NCBI GenBank assembly: GCA_018907035.1
Contig: JACCIC010000123.1
Coordinates: 1,439,501-1,503,500 of the forward strand
DNA: 64,000 nucleotides
Origin: Sycobia sp. Sy_11
Taxonomy: Eukaryota; Arthropoda; Insecta; Hymenoptera; Epichrysomallidae
Reading direction: 5' to 3'
This document shows positions 30,970 through 42,120 of this stretch, piece after piece (the stretch's first letter is position 1; every line of letters begins with the position of its first letter). The position numbers were made by a program, and so were the translations under genes. The notes beneath the pieces are model-generated. The model was given only the letters and a program-made list of their open reading frames with translations, searched no databases and was not told where the DNA came from.

Positions 30970-31084
30970 TATATATTATACATAAATACATATACTATTC
31001 ATTGGAAACCATAAATTAATTTCATAATATATACCTATAAGAGATCTAAAATTGATATATAAGATTTGTATAATTGTCCTCAGC

Positions 31085-31160
31085 GTACTCCGATAGCGTA
31101 ATTGATAAACTGTTAGCTTGCGAATCCAAAGGTTTGCGGATAGAATGCCAGTTAGATCGA
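31085..31160 (+). repeat. tRNA-like remnant, possible SINE head
   Basis: A-box-like ccgatagcgtaattgataaac and, 30 bp on, gcgaatccaaaggtttgcgg with a degraded B box (gcggatagaatgcc). The structure is that of a decayed tRNA-derived sequence. There is no poly(A) tail and no clear body. Confidence 0.35.
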
Positions 31161-32189
31161 AGTTTTTTTTAAGCGAAATAAATCAATTATGAAACTTTAA
31201 TTAAATATTATAATGTTAATTGAAAATTAAAAGTGATGAAATAAATGTAATAATAAATGTCATAATAAATGTAAATTAACGTATAAATTGTAAAGAATTC
31301 AAGAAATTATTCTCTTAGTTTAAACTTTTGATTTTTCATGTCAAGACAATAATGCTTTGAATCAAGAAACTATGCACAACTTTTAACAATTTAACATACT
31401 TGAATTTTCATGTTTCTAGACAATAAAAACGTATTTCAAGTAATTATTATTTTAAAAATAAAAATCGAATTCTTCATTACAAATTCAATTTCTTGAGTGA
31501 AATATTGAAATTCTTAATCCAAGTATGTATTCACATAATGTTGTCGACTTGAATCAAATAAATAAATTTTTTTATTCAAAATTTTCTTTAGATTAGAAAT
31601 GGGTGGAATAGAATTTATTTTCCTGATTTAAAATTTGAGATTATTGGTTCAAGAAAATATTTTCTTTAGATAAGAAAATATTCATTTAAATCCCAATATT
31701 TATGTTCTACATGTTGAAAAAATATAAACTTTATTTTAGTATCTGCTTACTTGGTTCAAGCTTATGCGATTACTTGGTTAAAGAAAATATTTACTTGGTA
31801 CAGAACAACCGTATTAATTTCTTAAGTCAAGTAATATTTAATTGATATTAGAAATTATTTTTTTTAATGTATATATATACAAGAAATATATTCAATTTTT
31901 TAAAAAACCATTTACTCGAAAGAATGAAATAGTTTTCTCAAAGGGTGGATTAGATTTATTAGATTATCTCCTGCTAGTTGTAAAATCTAATAAATATTTC
32001 TTTGATTTTATTAAACGAAGTACAAAGATTTAAATATTAAACGTAGTAAATTAATAGTAAAAACTACAAATGTATGTAGAAATCAAAAAAATATTTTCTA
32101 TTTTTGAAAAATTTATTTTAATTTAAACTTATAACATATAAATAGTTTTATTAAAAGATTTATTCATTTAAATTTGATATACTTTAATT

Positions 32190-32245
32190 GTGCTTTTGTC
32201 GACTACTTAATTACTGCTTAATAACTTTATTAATTTCTTTAAATT
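32190..32245 (-). repeat. Small PLE terminal fragment
   Basis: ttaattgtgcttttgtcgac…attactgctt…tttattaat is the reverse complement of the PLE subfamily B end (attaat…agcagtcgacaaaagcacaatt). It carries only the distal end, the part missing from most 3' termini. Confidence 0.5.
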
Positions 32246-32623
32246 TGATATTTAAATCTTTGTGCTTCGTTTAATAAAATCGAAGAAATGTTTATTAGTT
32301 TTTAACAACTCGTTGGGTATAATCAAATAAATTTATTTCACCTTTTACTAAAGCTATTTAATTGTTCATATTGAATATCTTTTCCAAAAATTAAATATAT
32401 TTGTTAAATTTGAGTATATATAATTCAACAAATATTTATTACTTTTAAATAATTTATTTAGTGCAATGTAATAAGTATATATTTGCTATTTAAATAAACT
32501 TAATTATTTGTTTCAAATATATGGTTTGTTTAGTATAAAACTGACAAGTTGGGTTTGGGAAAGGAAGAAATGAATGTTCGGGTGTACAGAAGACATTTTG
32601 CATTGGTCAATGTAACTAGATAT

Positions 32624-32627
32624 ATGT
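32624..32627. repeat. Gypsy target duplication, left (ATGT)
   Basis: ATGT precedes the LTR's TG and recurs at 39691-39694. The undisturbed equivalent of the site (actagatatatgtatttat) is present at about 42270. Confidence 0.65.
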
Positions 32628-33868
32628 TGCGACAGTGTCGCAAGATGGTCGGATACTGCAGCGTGGTGTTCGGCACGTGCAAGAGGTGATGTGTTCCGCG
32701 CGCTGTTGCCGAGTTCGTGCGTGACGGCCCGGCGTCTTTATGACGCGCGCTAAGATGTAACTGGCCCGATCCAGCACGTGGTACCCAGCAAATACGCGAC
32801 GCATGGAACGGGGTCCACGGCACAGCGCTTACGGTTAGAAAGAAGAGAAGCGGAAATTGATCATAAATCGCGCAGAGTGCGGCGCGGAGAGCGCCGTCAA
32901 CGCCACTACTCTGCTTGGGGTCTGATGGAAGTGGGCAACGTGAGAGAGCGGGTTGATATAACTGGAAGGGAAAGCTAGAGTGTGTTTTTGCGCGGCGACG
33001 AGAGTAGAGCGGGTAGTGTTCGCGGCACGGGAACGTGACGAAGGAGAGCGAGAAAGAGCCGTGTGTGAGGGAAGAGTCGCGGGCAGAGTTGCTACGCGCT
33101 ATCCGGACGGCCTCGAGCGCGCTTCGGCTCTACGTTCCGAACAGTGGTGCCGTGATAGGGATAAAGACCACAGATCGGCGCCGGTGTACAGGGGCGTGTG
33201 CTGCCCAGGTCGACATCAGCCCTAGTAGCGGGGTACAAAGGTGAAGACAGTCGGCTGTACAAGGAGAAGGTAAGGCCCAGTGTCGTTGGCGCGTGCGAGT
33301 GTGGTCGCGAGAGTGTACGCGGAGAAGAGACGTTGGCATCGATTAGAAGGTGGTTGGCGTGTGCGAGCGTGGTCGCGAGAGTGTACGCGGAGAAGAGATG
33401 TTGGCGTCGGTGAAGAGGGTGTTGGCACGTGTGAGCGTGGTCGCGAGAGTGTGCGCGGAGAAGAGACGTTGGCATCGATTAGAAGGTGGTTGGCGTGTGC
33501 GAGCGTGGTCGCGAGAGTGTACGCGGAGAAGAGATGTTGGCGTCGGTGAAGAGGGTGTTGGCACGTGTGAGCGTGGTCGCGAGAGTGTGCGCGGGAAAAT
33601 GGGATAGCGTCAGTGAAGTAGTTGCTAGCGCGTGGGGTTCGTGGTGAAATCGCGCTTCTCCCGAGCGCGATAGCTGAGTGCGACTCCCTTATTGGACGTA
33701 GAAATCCGAGTGCGGCGAGATATGTATGTTATGTATTAGTATATAATTAAAGTAATTGACTATTAATGTAAATTGAAAGTTTAATAAATAAATTGTGCCC
33801 GTGGTTCGTGAGTTGATTGTGATAAAATATATGTATTTTATTTTATGTCCATAAAATACCACGTCACA
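32628..33868 (+). repeat. Gypsy 5' LTR
   Basis: Begins TGCGACAGTG and ends CCACGTCACA. Bases 33065-33868 match the 3' LTR (39028-39690) except for extra tandem repeat copies; the first ~440 bp have no counterpart there. AATAAA motifs occur near 33784. Confidence 0.6.
33285..33597 (+). repeat. Tandem repeat of ~66 bp in the 5' LTR
   Basis: About five units containing gtggtcgcgagagtgtacgc and ggagaagaga, alternating two spacer types. The 3' LTR (39240-39420) has about three. Confidence 0.85.
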
Positions 33869-33869
33869 A

Positions 33870-34957
33870 AAATTGCATCCCTGGTCGGGAGTTTCACTCA
33901 GCACCGCGAAGTTTTAGTGTGTTTCGTAGAAGTATTTTCCGTTACCGCAGTAGAGAGGGGAGGAAGTTTTTTGAGCCTTGTGGAGTGGGAGAGAGGAGTC
34001 ACGTGTGATACGGCTACAACGGTGTCGGTAACTCAAGCGGGAGTGACAGGACCTGCAGTAAAACGCATAGTAGTGGCACCGTCGCTAGGCTTGTATCCGG
34101 TGACCGCGACGCCACGAATCGTCGTAAATGAAAATGCCCGTTTGTACTGGCGTGAAAATCCGGCTGAATGGGAATATTACTCAGCCCGATTTATGCGTGA
34201 AGTGGGTACACCGCCCGTAGGCCGAAGCGGGGATCCGCGGCGAGCGACACCGCCACCGATCGAGCCGGATAGTGTCCAAGTACCCGAGTCGGAAAAGCAT
34301 TGTTGGTTTACACAGGCTCAGGATTTGTAGGGAATTGCGATAGGCCGAGACTGGAAATAGGTGCAGAGAATAGTGCCGATTACGCTAGTAGTGTGTGTAT
34401 CGGAAAAATTAAGTATAGCAAGACTGAGCGATATGGCGAAATCGCGATCGATGCAGGCCTTAGAGAACGAATTAGCGACGGACTCGAAGCGGCGGGAGGA
34501 TCAACGGGCGATGCACGAAAGCGAGCGTTTGTACCTGGAGGTACACAGAGCCCGCGAGCAAGAGTGGCACCGCGAGCGCGCCAAGCCGCGGCGACACGGA
34601 GTCGACACTATCGCGCCTCACGCTGTGCGGAAAGGGCGCGACGAATATACTGATAACCACGACGAGTGTGAGTCACATCGCCGTAGAAAAAATTGTGTAA
34701 GCACATCTAGCGGTTCCAGCGGCGCAAGTGCGATGATGAGCGTGTCGCACCGGATAGGATCTGTCGGAGTTTTTAGCGGGTCAACGTTAAAGGCAATAAG
34801 ATGTTTGAAAGGTATCGGTTGGCGATTTTCGGGAGAAGATAAGAGGGAAGACGCGGAGGAGTACCTCGAATTTCTTGACCATTGTCGCGGGGGCGCCGGG
34901 ATTACCGATTACGATTTATACCAGGCCTTGCCGTTTATAATGTTGAAAAGGGCGTAG
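33870..34957 (+). pseudogene. Gypsy leader and gag fragment
   Basis: After the LTR comes a putative leader, then open frames to 34330 (with ARLYWRENPAEWEYYSARFMRE) and 34361-34957 in another frame. The latter has a charged, Glu/Arg-rich coiled-coil-like part (residues ~30-75), then GWRFSGEDKREDAEEYLEFLDHC near the C-terminus. That resembles the start of retrotransposon Gag capsid domains, with aromatic residues followed by AEEYLE. It stops early; most of capsid and any zinc knuckle or protease are not visible before the RT frame. Broken gag. Confidence 0.6.
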
Positions 34958-35297
34958 CGATGGTATACGACGGTGAAGGGGAAAATCGAGTCCTGTGAGC
35001 AATTTAAGAAATTATTTCACAACCCACGATCACACTGCACCCCAGCGATCCAATTCCAGAGACGACGGTGTGTTGATGCGGGCATCGGCCGACCGAGCCC
35101 CGAAGGAAGTTCTGCGAGGAAAGGCGGCGGATCGCGCGGAGAGTAGCGCGTGGATCCGAAACATGGCGAGCGATGGTCATCATGAGGATCACTATGAACT
35201 GCCGAAGGAAATAATAAGCGCGCGGAATGAACCGTGCAGCCGAGCGGCCTCGCCGACCGACTTCACGAAAAAGTGATGGTATTCAAATCCGAACGGG

Positions 35298-36725
35298 GTG
35301 TTCGGAGAAGTTGTCCCGAATATGACTGTGGTGGAATTTAATAAAATCAATATCAGAGCCAGTGCGAATGAGCACGGAATGGGGGAAAGTCGTCAGGCGT
35401 GTAGAGACGATCATGCCCCGACCGAGCGGGATCGTGCAGTTGAAACGTCGACGGGCGCAAAAAAGAAAGGTATAGAGGCAATGAGCGGGGAGAATCGAAA
35501 TTTTTTGATCGAGGTCGAGCGGCTAAGGAGGAAGGGGATGATCGAACGATCTGCGAGCGACTGGAGCAGCGCGCCGGTGTTGGTAAAAAAGTCCGACGGC
35601 AGCTATCGGTTTTGCATCGACTTTCGTGATCTAAATAAAGTAACGCGGAAAGATGCTTACCCGATCCCAAATATGGATGCGATATTAGACAAATTGCGGA
35701 GAGCGAGATACTTGATGAAAATCGATTTGAAACAGGCTTTTTTTCAGGTGACGATTGAGGAATCGAGCCGAAAATATACAGCCTTCGCGACTCCGGGATC
35801 AGGGTTGTGTCAGTTCGTGCGAATGCCGTTCGCTTTGACAAATGCGCCTATGACTTTTGAGAGGCTTATTGATGCACTTTTCGGACCAGAATTCGAACCG
35901 TTTATATTATGTTACCTTGATGACAACATCATAGTAACGGAGGATTTTGAAAACCATTTGCGTTGGCTGAAGATGGTATTAAAAAGGCTCACGAGCGCCA
36001 GGCTAGCAATAAATAAAGAAAAATGTGAATTTTGCTGCAGTCCAGTAGCTTACCTGGGATTCCAGCTCGATCATGAAGGTTTGCGTCCGGATCCGGAGAA
36101 GGTGGCGCCGATGATTGATTATTCCGAGCCGAGAAATGTCAAACAGTTGCGTCGTTTTTTAGGTAAAGTGGGGTGGTATGCGCGATTTATACCGCGGGAT
36201 TTGGAACTTAAAATTCCGTTAGTGAAACTTTTGCGTAAAAGCCAGGCGTGGGAATGGGGGGACGATCAGTGTGAGGTTTTCGAAGCACTGAAGCGAGCGC
36301 TCACGGAAGCTCCAGTGTTAGCGCGCCCTGACTTTTCGAGGCCGTTCACGATTCAAAGCGATGCCAGCAACTATGCAATCGGCGCCGTTTTGACGCAAGA
36401 GAGCGAGGACGGAGAGCATCCGATTGTTTATATTAGCCGCGTACTTTCTCTGGCGGAGAGAAATTACTCGACCACGGAGAAAGAATGCTTGGCCGTGTTA
36501 TGGGTGATTAAGAAATTACGACCGTATATCGAAGGATATAGGTTTACCGTAATTACCGATCACAGCGCGTTGAGATGGCTGAAAAATTTGCGGGAACCGA
36601 CGGGACGACTAGCGAGGTGGGCGCTCGAAATGCAGCAGTGGGATTATGAAATCGTGCATCGCAAAGGGGCATTAACCACGTACCCGATGCTTTATCGCGA
36701 TTGTACGAGGACGAGGAGTCTGTAG
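35298..36725 (+). CDS. Gypsy reverse transcriptase and RNase H
   Basis: Open frame of 475 residues. RT: LVKKSDGSYRFCIDFRDLN (~95), DLKQAFFQV, FVRMPFALTNAP, catalytic YLDD in LCYLDDNIIV (~205), and LGFQLDHEGLRPDPEKV. RNase H follows with TIQSDASNYAIGAVL, a TTEKECLAVLW Glu and ITDHSALRWL, so its acidic residues are present. The first ~70 residues have no clear domain; the protease (DSG/DTG) is not seen, so the 5' part of pol is missing or in another frame. The frame ends in a frameshifted stop soon after the RNase H, separating it from integrase. Confidence 0.85.
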   Translation: MFGEVVPNMTVVEFNKINIRASANEHGMGESRQACRDDHAPTERDRAVETSTGAKKKGIEAMSGENRNFLIEVERLRRKGMIERSASDWSSAPVLVKKSDGSYRFCIDFRDLNKVTRKDAYPIPNMDAILDKLRRARYLMKIDLKQAFFQVTIEESSRKYTAFATPGSGLCQFVRMPFALTNAPMTFERLIDALFGPEFEPFILCYLDDNIIVTEDFENHLRWLKMVLKRLTSARLAINKEKCEFCCSPVAYLGFQLDHEGLRPDPEKVAPMIDYSEPRNVKQLRRFLGKVGWYARFIPRDLELKIPLVKLLRKSQAWEWGDDQCEVFEALKRALTEAPVLARPDFSRPFTIQSDASNYAIGAVLTQESEDGEHPIVYISRVLSLAERNYSTTEKECLAVLWVIKKLRPYIEGYRFTVITDHSALRWLKNLREPTGRLARWALEMQQWDYEIVHRKGALTTYPMLYRDCTRTRSL

Positions 36726-36829
36726 TAGCCGCGTTGGGAGAAATTCGGGACCCGTGGTACTTGCAGATATTGCGATGTGTACAGGAAAATCCGTGGAAAT
36801 ATAGAGACTGGAAGGTAGAGTGATCACGT

Positions 36830-37951
36830 TTGTATAGGCGCCGAGACGATCCGTTACTGGATCCGATTGTGACGAGGGAGGAAGGATGGAGATCGGTGGT
36901 GCCATTGGAGCAAAGGGAGAGAGTACTCCGAGATGCGCACGAAACGCCATCTTCGGGCCATCTGGGCGTCGAAAAAACGTATGATCGGATAGCGCGCGAA
37001 TATTATTGGAGGGGAATTTATCACGACGTGTGCACCTACGTACGCGAGTGCGAACAATGCCAACGTTTTAAAATACCGCAGACGGGTTCACAGGGTCTAA
37101 TGGGAGACCGTGTTGTGGAAAGACCGTGGGTCGTAGTCGCCGTGGATATAATGGAATTTCCGCCGAGCAAATCACAACACAAATATCTCCTCGTTTTTCA
37201 GGATTTATTTACGCGGTGGGTGGATTTGAAGCCCCTCCGTAAGGCCGACGGGAAAGCGGTGAGCCGAGCGATGGAGGAGCTGATGCTGTTTCGATGGAAA
37301 ACGCGCGTGTATTTGCTGACAGATAATGGGAGGGAATTCGAGAATAAAACGGTGAATGAAATGCTAGCGCGGTACGGGATTTGGTATGTGACGACGCCGC
37401 CGTACCACCCGCAGGCGAACCCCGTGGAAAGAAGCAATCGAATACTCAAGACGATGATTGCTACTTTTGTTAAAGGCGACCACCGAGAATGGGATGTGCA
37501 CGTTCATCAGTTTAGACATGCGATAAATACGGCGATGCAGGCAACAACGAGGACTTCGCCCGCGTTTTTCAATTTCGGTCGACATCCGCGGTCCGTACAA
37601 AGCTTGCGCCGAGAGGTTGAGGGAGAGCGTGTAATTTCACGGATTGTGCCGGAAATATGGCAGGATAGGATGAAAAGGTTGGATGCACTCCGGGATATTG
37701 TAGCGAGATACGTGGACGAAGCTAAAGAGAAGCAGGCGCGGTACTAAAATAAAGGAAGGAAGGATGTGCGATTTAGCGTCGGTGATAGCGTCTTGCGGAG
37801 AGTGCACTTGTTGTCGGATGCCGCCAGAAAATTCTCCGCGAACCTAGCGTCCAAATTTGAAGGGCTGTATGCAATCGTGGAGGTGAAATCGCCGAGTGTG
37901 TATGTGTTAGGGACCGGAGAGGTCCTTGTCTTTTTCTTTTTTAGGGAATAG
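36830..37951 (+). pseudogene. Gypsy integrase, frameshifted C-terminus
   Basis: 36830-37747 carries the zinc-binding HHCC region (GHLGVEKTYDRI … CEQCQRFK), then the DDE core with VAVDIMEF, LLTDNGREF and NPVERSNR, all three acidic residues present. A stop at 37747 is followed, in another frame, by the C-terminal GPY/F-like part (GDSVLRRVHLLSD … FEGLYAIVEV, 37766-37920). It is separated from RT/RNase H by a frameshift near 36720. It would act on the cDNA ends in the nucleus if the frames were intact; here it is broken at both sides. Confidence 0.85.
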
Positions 37952-37984
37952 AGAGAAGGAGAGAGAGAGGGAGAGAGTTCTACG

Positions 37985-39113
37985 ATGCGTCACGAGGATA
38001 GCGTGGAAATGGCCGAGGAGGCTCGAGAGAGCGGCCCCATCTTGACGGCGAGCCCTGGGATAATCTCTCCTGTTCGACGGAGGGCGGAGTCACAGCTGAG
38101 AGGCATACCATGGTATGAGATGAGCATCGATGAGGAACCGGACGAGGCGGGAGCAGAAGCGGGGGCAACTGAGGGAGGAGACCTGACAATCATCGGTGTC
38201 ACCGTCGTAAGCTAGCCTGCCCTGACGGAACTCGTCAGCACCGAGCATCTTGACTCCGCCGTTAGCCAAAAGAAAAATGACGGACTGACCGACGAGAGCA
38301 AGGGTACAACCCGACGAGGAGAAGTAGCGGGGGCGGGCGTGAACTATGAGCTCAGCGGGGCGCGCTCGGAGGCAGCCGGGCCCTTGCCGTGGTGTGTGCC
38401 GGGTTTCCGAGTCGACCGGACAACCGCTACTGCTCAAGGAGCGATTCCACGCTGGATGGGTGAGCTGCGCCGCCCCCATCAAGCAGAGGCCAATGGAGGG
38501 GTCACGCTCGAGGAATGGGGAGGGGTCGTCGGGTCTACGAAGATTGGCGCCGGCGGAGCGAGAGAGTAGAGAAGCACAGGAAGAGCTCGAGAGATACATC
38601 AGAGCGGAGGCTTACGTAACTGCCATTCCACCAACTATCAAGGAGGCACTGGAGACAATAATCCTACGAGGGCCGAGGCAGGTGCTGAGGGTCCGTCCCA
38701 CGAAGCTCTCGCTTCCCGGGATTGTGCCGTTGAAGAGAATGCCGATGGGGCCTGCCGACCAGGAGTGGGATGAACCGTCGGAGCGAATGCCGAAGGCAGA
38801 ACCTCCGGCACACGGAACCACCGTGCCGAGGGACGCACGGAGGGAGAGTGGAAATCTCGGAAACGCACCTGGAAACTCGACAAGAAGGCGTAGCAGGAGA
38901 TATAACCCGAGGAGGCACCTGGAAAGGGACGATTTTGTTTCGGCCCTTTCCACACCGCCGAGGTCGACAACGCCACCAGGCCGGCCGACCATACCCCATC
39001 GCCGGGAAAATACGTCGGGAGGTCGGGGGAAGAGTCGCGGGCAGAGTCGCGACGCGCTATCCGGACGGCCTCGAGCGCGCTTCGGCTCTACGTTCCGGAC
39101 AGGGGTACCGTGA
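37985..39113 (+). CDS. Uncharacterised open region between Gypsy integrase and 3' LTR
   Basis: About 1.1 kb that stays open in long overlapping frames: 37985-38215, and 38346-39113, whose end overlaps the 3' LTR. The longer product (255 aa) is rich in Arg, Pro and Glu, with an acidic stretch LAPAERESREAQEELERYI and a basic tail (RRRSRRYNPRRH). No signal peptide, membrane segment or zinc knuckle is seen, so it is not a typical env. It may be an accessory ORF, or long frames favoured by high GC. The frame assignment is uncertain. Confidence 0.35.
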
Positions 39114-39690
39114 TAGGGATAAAGACCACAGATCGGCGCCGGTGTACAGGGGTGTGTGCTGTCCAGGACGACATCAGCCTTAGTAACGGGGCACAAACGT
39201 GAAGGCAGTCGGCTATACAAGGAGACGGTAAGGCCCAGTGTCGTTGGCGCGTGCGAGTGTGGTCGCGAGAGTGTACGCGGAGAAGAGACGTTGGCGTCGA
39301 TGAGAAGGTGGTTGGCGCATACGAGCGTGGTAGCGAGAGTATACGCGGAGAAGAGACGTTGGCGTCGGTGAAAAGGGTGTTGGCGCGTGTGAGCGTGGTC
39401 GCGAGAGTGTGCACGGGAAAACGGGATAGCATCGGTGAAGTAATTGGTAGCGCGTAGGGTTCGTAGTGAAATCGCGCTTCTCCCGAGCGCGATAGCTGAG
39501 TGCGACTCCCTTATTGGACGTAGAAATCCGAGTGCGGCGAGATATGTATGTTATCTATTAGTATATAATTAAAGTAATTGACTATTAATGTAAATTGAAA
39601 GTTTAATAAATAAATTGTGCCCGTGGTTCGGGAGTTGATTGTGATAAAATATATGTGTTTTATTTTATTTCCATAAAATACCACGTCACA
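39028..39690 (+). repeat. Gypsy 3' LTR (homologous part)
   Basis: Matches 33065-33868 with scattered substitutions, ends CCACGTCACA and is followed by ATGT. Upstream of 39028 the sequence is unrelated to the first 440 bp of the 5' LTR, so the LTRs are unequal. Confidence 0.75.
39240..39425 (+). repeat. Tandem repeat of ~66 bp in the 3' LTR
   Basis: Three units of the repeat expanded in the 5' LTR. Confidence 0.8.
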
Positions 39691-39694
39691 ATGT

Positions 39695-39775
39695 ATTTAT
39701 TATTGTACTGTAAAACATAATAAATAAAGGCTATAAATACCTCCACTGCTAGGGTGTACTAAAATTAAAATCATC
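39695..39775 (-). repeat. BEL LTR fragment interrupted by the Gypsy
   Basis: Contains gtaaaacataataaataaag, shared with 42285-42325, and together with 32606-32627 it reconstitutes the order seen at 42265-42330. Confidence 0.5.
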
Positions 39776-39798
39776 GATGGACGAATTCCAATAAACAG

Positions 39799-42120
39799 CT
39801 AACGTTTTGACTGAAACATTACGATCGATTGATTTTGTCGATATAATTTCATGCTGCTGTGTATTTCTTGAAAGGATTTCCGAATGACTTCGAGTTCGAA
39901 TCCGGCAGATTTTAAAATATCTATTAGTCGTTGTCGTTTCAATATAGCGGTGGCGAGGTCGTCGGCTCCAGCAAACGTATCATCCACATATGTATATGTC
40001 TCTATACAGCACGTGCCTAACGGAAATTGATGTCTTTCGGCACGCGCTAACTGGTTCAGTGTTCTTATGGCCAAAAATGGAGCACAGTTTGTCCTGTAGG
40101 TGACTGTATTTAAGCGGTAGTGAACCGGAATATCTCGACTAGTCGGTATTCCAATTATACGCTGTAAATCGCGATCTGATGAAGCCACGCGGATTAGTCG
40201 GAATATTTTTACTATGTCCGCAGTAAAAACATACCTAGAAGGTCATCAATTTAAAAGAATCAATGAGAGATGCCCTTGGAGCGATGCTTCGGATAATAGA
40301 AAATCATTCAATCAATACCCGTCTCGCGTTCGTCGGGAAGCGTCAAATACAACGCGAATCTTTCCGTTATTTGGGCATGATGGGGCAAATACCAGGTATA
40401 GAGCTTGTCCAGTTCGGCTTCTGGGACATGAGTTATATGCCCGAGATCTTCGTACGTGCTCATAAAATCCTGATAAGCCTTAGCGAGCGCGGCATCGTTT
40501 TTGAATCTATTATATATCGTTTTTAGGGAGCCTAGGGCCATTCACTTCATTTCGGTACCGACTTCCGGTAGTTCGGCCTTTATTGGGAGTTTAATTAAAT
40601 ACCGGCCATCCATCCCGCGCCTGTGCGTATTGACGAATTGTCTCTCACAGAATTCATCGTTCTTCGAAGAAAGCGTTTTAATCCATGATGCAGTAAAGAT
40701 CAATAAACATCGGCCTCCAATATTATATCAATTGAGTTCGGAACATAAAAATCTGGATCGGCTAAATCGACATCTTTAAATTTATCTAAATCTTATTCAA
40801 AAATATTACGGGCCGTTAATATGGCTGTAAAGCGTGAGAGGTCGAGAGCCTCCGTTTAAAATTGACTACTTGAGTCTATCTGCGAGCAGATCGTCAAGAT
40901 AGCCTTAGAGTGGGCGGCACCTATGATAACACCCCTGACTATGGATCATGGGATCCTTACACGCTCTCTTTTAAGCCCAAGCAGTTATGCCGTCGATTCC
41001 GATATAAACGATCCGTCAGAACCCTGGTCAAGCAAGGTTCGCTTTTGAGTGCGAGTGCCATTTGGGCTTACAATAATGACCTGTAGAATTGCCAGAATGA
41101 CAGAATATTTAAGGTGCTCATCCACGGTGAGCACGTTTATACCTTCCGATTTAGCAGCTGTTACCTGTTCGACCGTAGATTTGCGTTCCCCAGTAGGCGG
41201 AGTAGCTTGTGAGCGTATTTTATTCTCGAAAGGTAGTAACGTATAGTGTTTATCACGACATTGTCCTCAGCGCCTGATCGATATACAATCTCTGCAATTA
41301 TGTCGACCGAGACAATTAAAGCAGAGACGTAAGCGACGGACATTTGCACAACGATCGTACGTATTTTTTGCCGTAAACAGGGGACATCGCTCAAGCGTAT
41401 GTAATGCAGGGCATAAAGGACATTGAGATGTACTACCATTAATCGGGCGTACAACGCTACTGTGCAATATTTTCTGCGAACCAGAGATTGGTTTACTGGT
41501 TGGAACTACTCTTTTTTCGGTTTTGTTATCACTGCCAATCATGCTTAATACATGTGCGTGTTTGTCTAGAAAAGACGCTAATTCCACGAACGTCGGAAAT
41601 CGATAATTACTTCCGGATCATGCCTATCGGAGGCAATGTTCAAAGATGACTGATCCTTAGCACTAAGCTCCGATTCCCACAGCTTCCACGACTCGAAATC
41701 TAAGCGTGCACCTATAACATGCACAATCCAAATATCCCAGTGTTCTACGGGCAATTTTAAGTTCTTAAGCGTGCGTACTATTCGCTGAGACTCATCGGTG
41801 AACGCTCGCATTTCCGACGCGGATTCCCTTTTAAGGTAAGGGAGGTTGTTGAAAAGCGCGTTCAAATGGTTCGCCATCGTTAACGGCTGGTAATAAAATC
41901 GGACTCTTAAAGCCCTCCATGTCGACATATAATTAGCCGACGTCGTGACCACGTCCTTAACTAAATCCGCGGCTGGACCCGACAAGCAGGATTTGAGATA
42001 CTGCAATTTTGTAGCATTATCTACTGATGGTACGTTGTGAACAAGCGCTGAATAAAGATCGGAAAAACTTTATCAATCTTCGTAACGTCCATCGTATGTA
42101 GGAAGATCAAGTTTCGGAAG
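39799..42120 (-). pseudogene. BEL/Pao retrotransposon relic 1
   Basis: Minus strand, 5' to 3': Gag (42006-41578) with LSGPAADLVKDVVTTSANY and VEHWDIWIVHVIGARLD, typical of Pao Gag; a zinc-knuckle region (41587-41267) with CPLCPALHTLERCPLF and CFNCLGRHNCRDC; then RT pieces at 40541-40308 (LGHITHVPEAEL, WYLPHHA) and 40188-39799 (YRLNTVTYRTNCAPFLAIRTL, catalytic YVDD in YTYVDDTFAGAD). Stops and frameshifts separate them. RNase H and integrase are absent; the element ends at an LTR fragment, so the 3' half was deleted. Confidence 0.85.

Larger units (their letters stand above)
29055..31836. mobile_element. Large imperfect inverted repeat, possible foldback element
   Basis: The left arm 29055-29615 and right arm 31369-31836 are reverse complements with mismatches and indels. 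Landmarks include caagtatgttaaat near the inner ends and ttattggttcaagaaaat in mid-arm. The ~1.75-kb middle has (AT)n runs at 30367-30403 and 30917-30967, a GC-richer segment at 30480-30850, and a tRNA-like remnant at 31085-31155. No transposase-like ORF was found. It may be a non-autonomous long-TIR element with later insertions. Confidence 0.5.
32628..39690 (+). mobile_element. Gypsy-type LTR retrotransposon nested in a BEL LTR
   Basis: TG…CA ends, 4-bp ATGT duplications, and gag-like, RT/RNase H and integrase coding regions in Gypsy order on the plus strand. The flanks (gtaactagatat / atttatt…taaaacataataaataaag) together resemble the LTR end at 42265-42330 of the BEL relic, so the Gypsy inserted into that LTR. 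The coding region is GC-richer than everything around it. Frameshifts separate gag, pol and integrase, so it is not intact. Confidence 0.8.

Noticed and set aside
33035..33607. Several overlapping Arg/Glu-rich open frames as genes
   Set aside because: They lie inside the Gypsy LTR and its 66-bp repeat, on both strands and in several frames.
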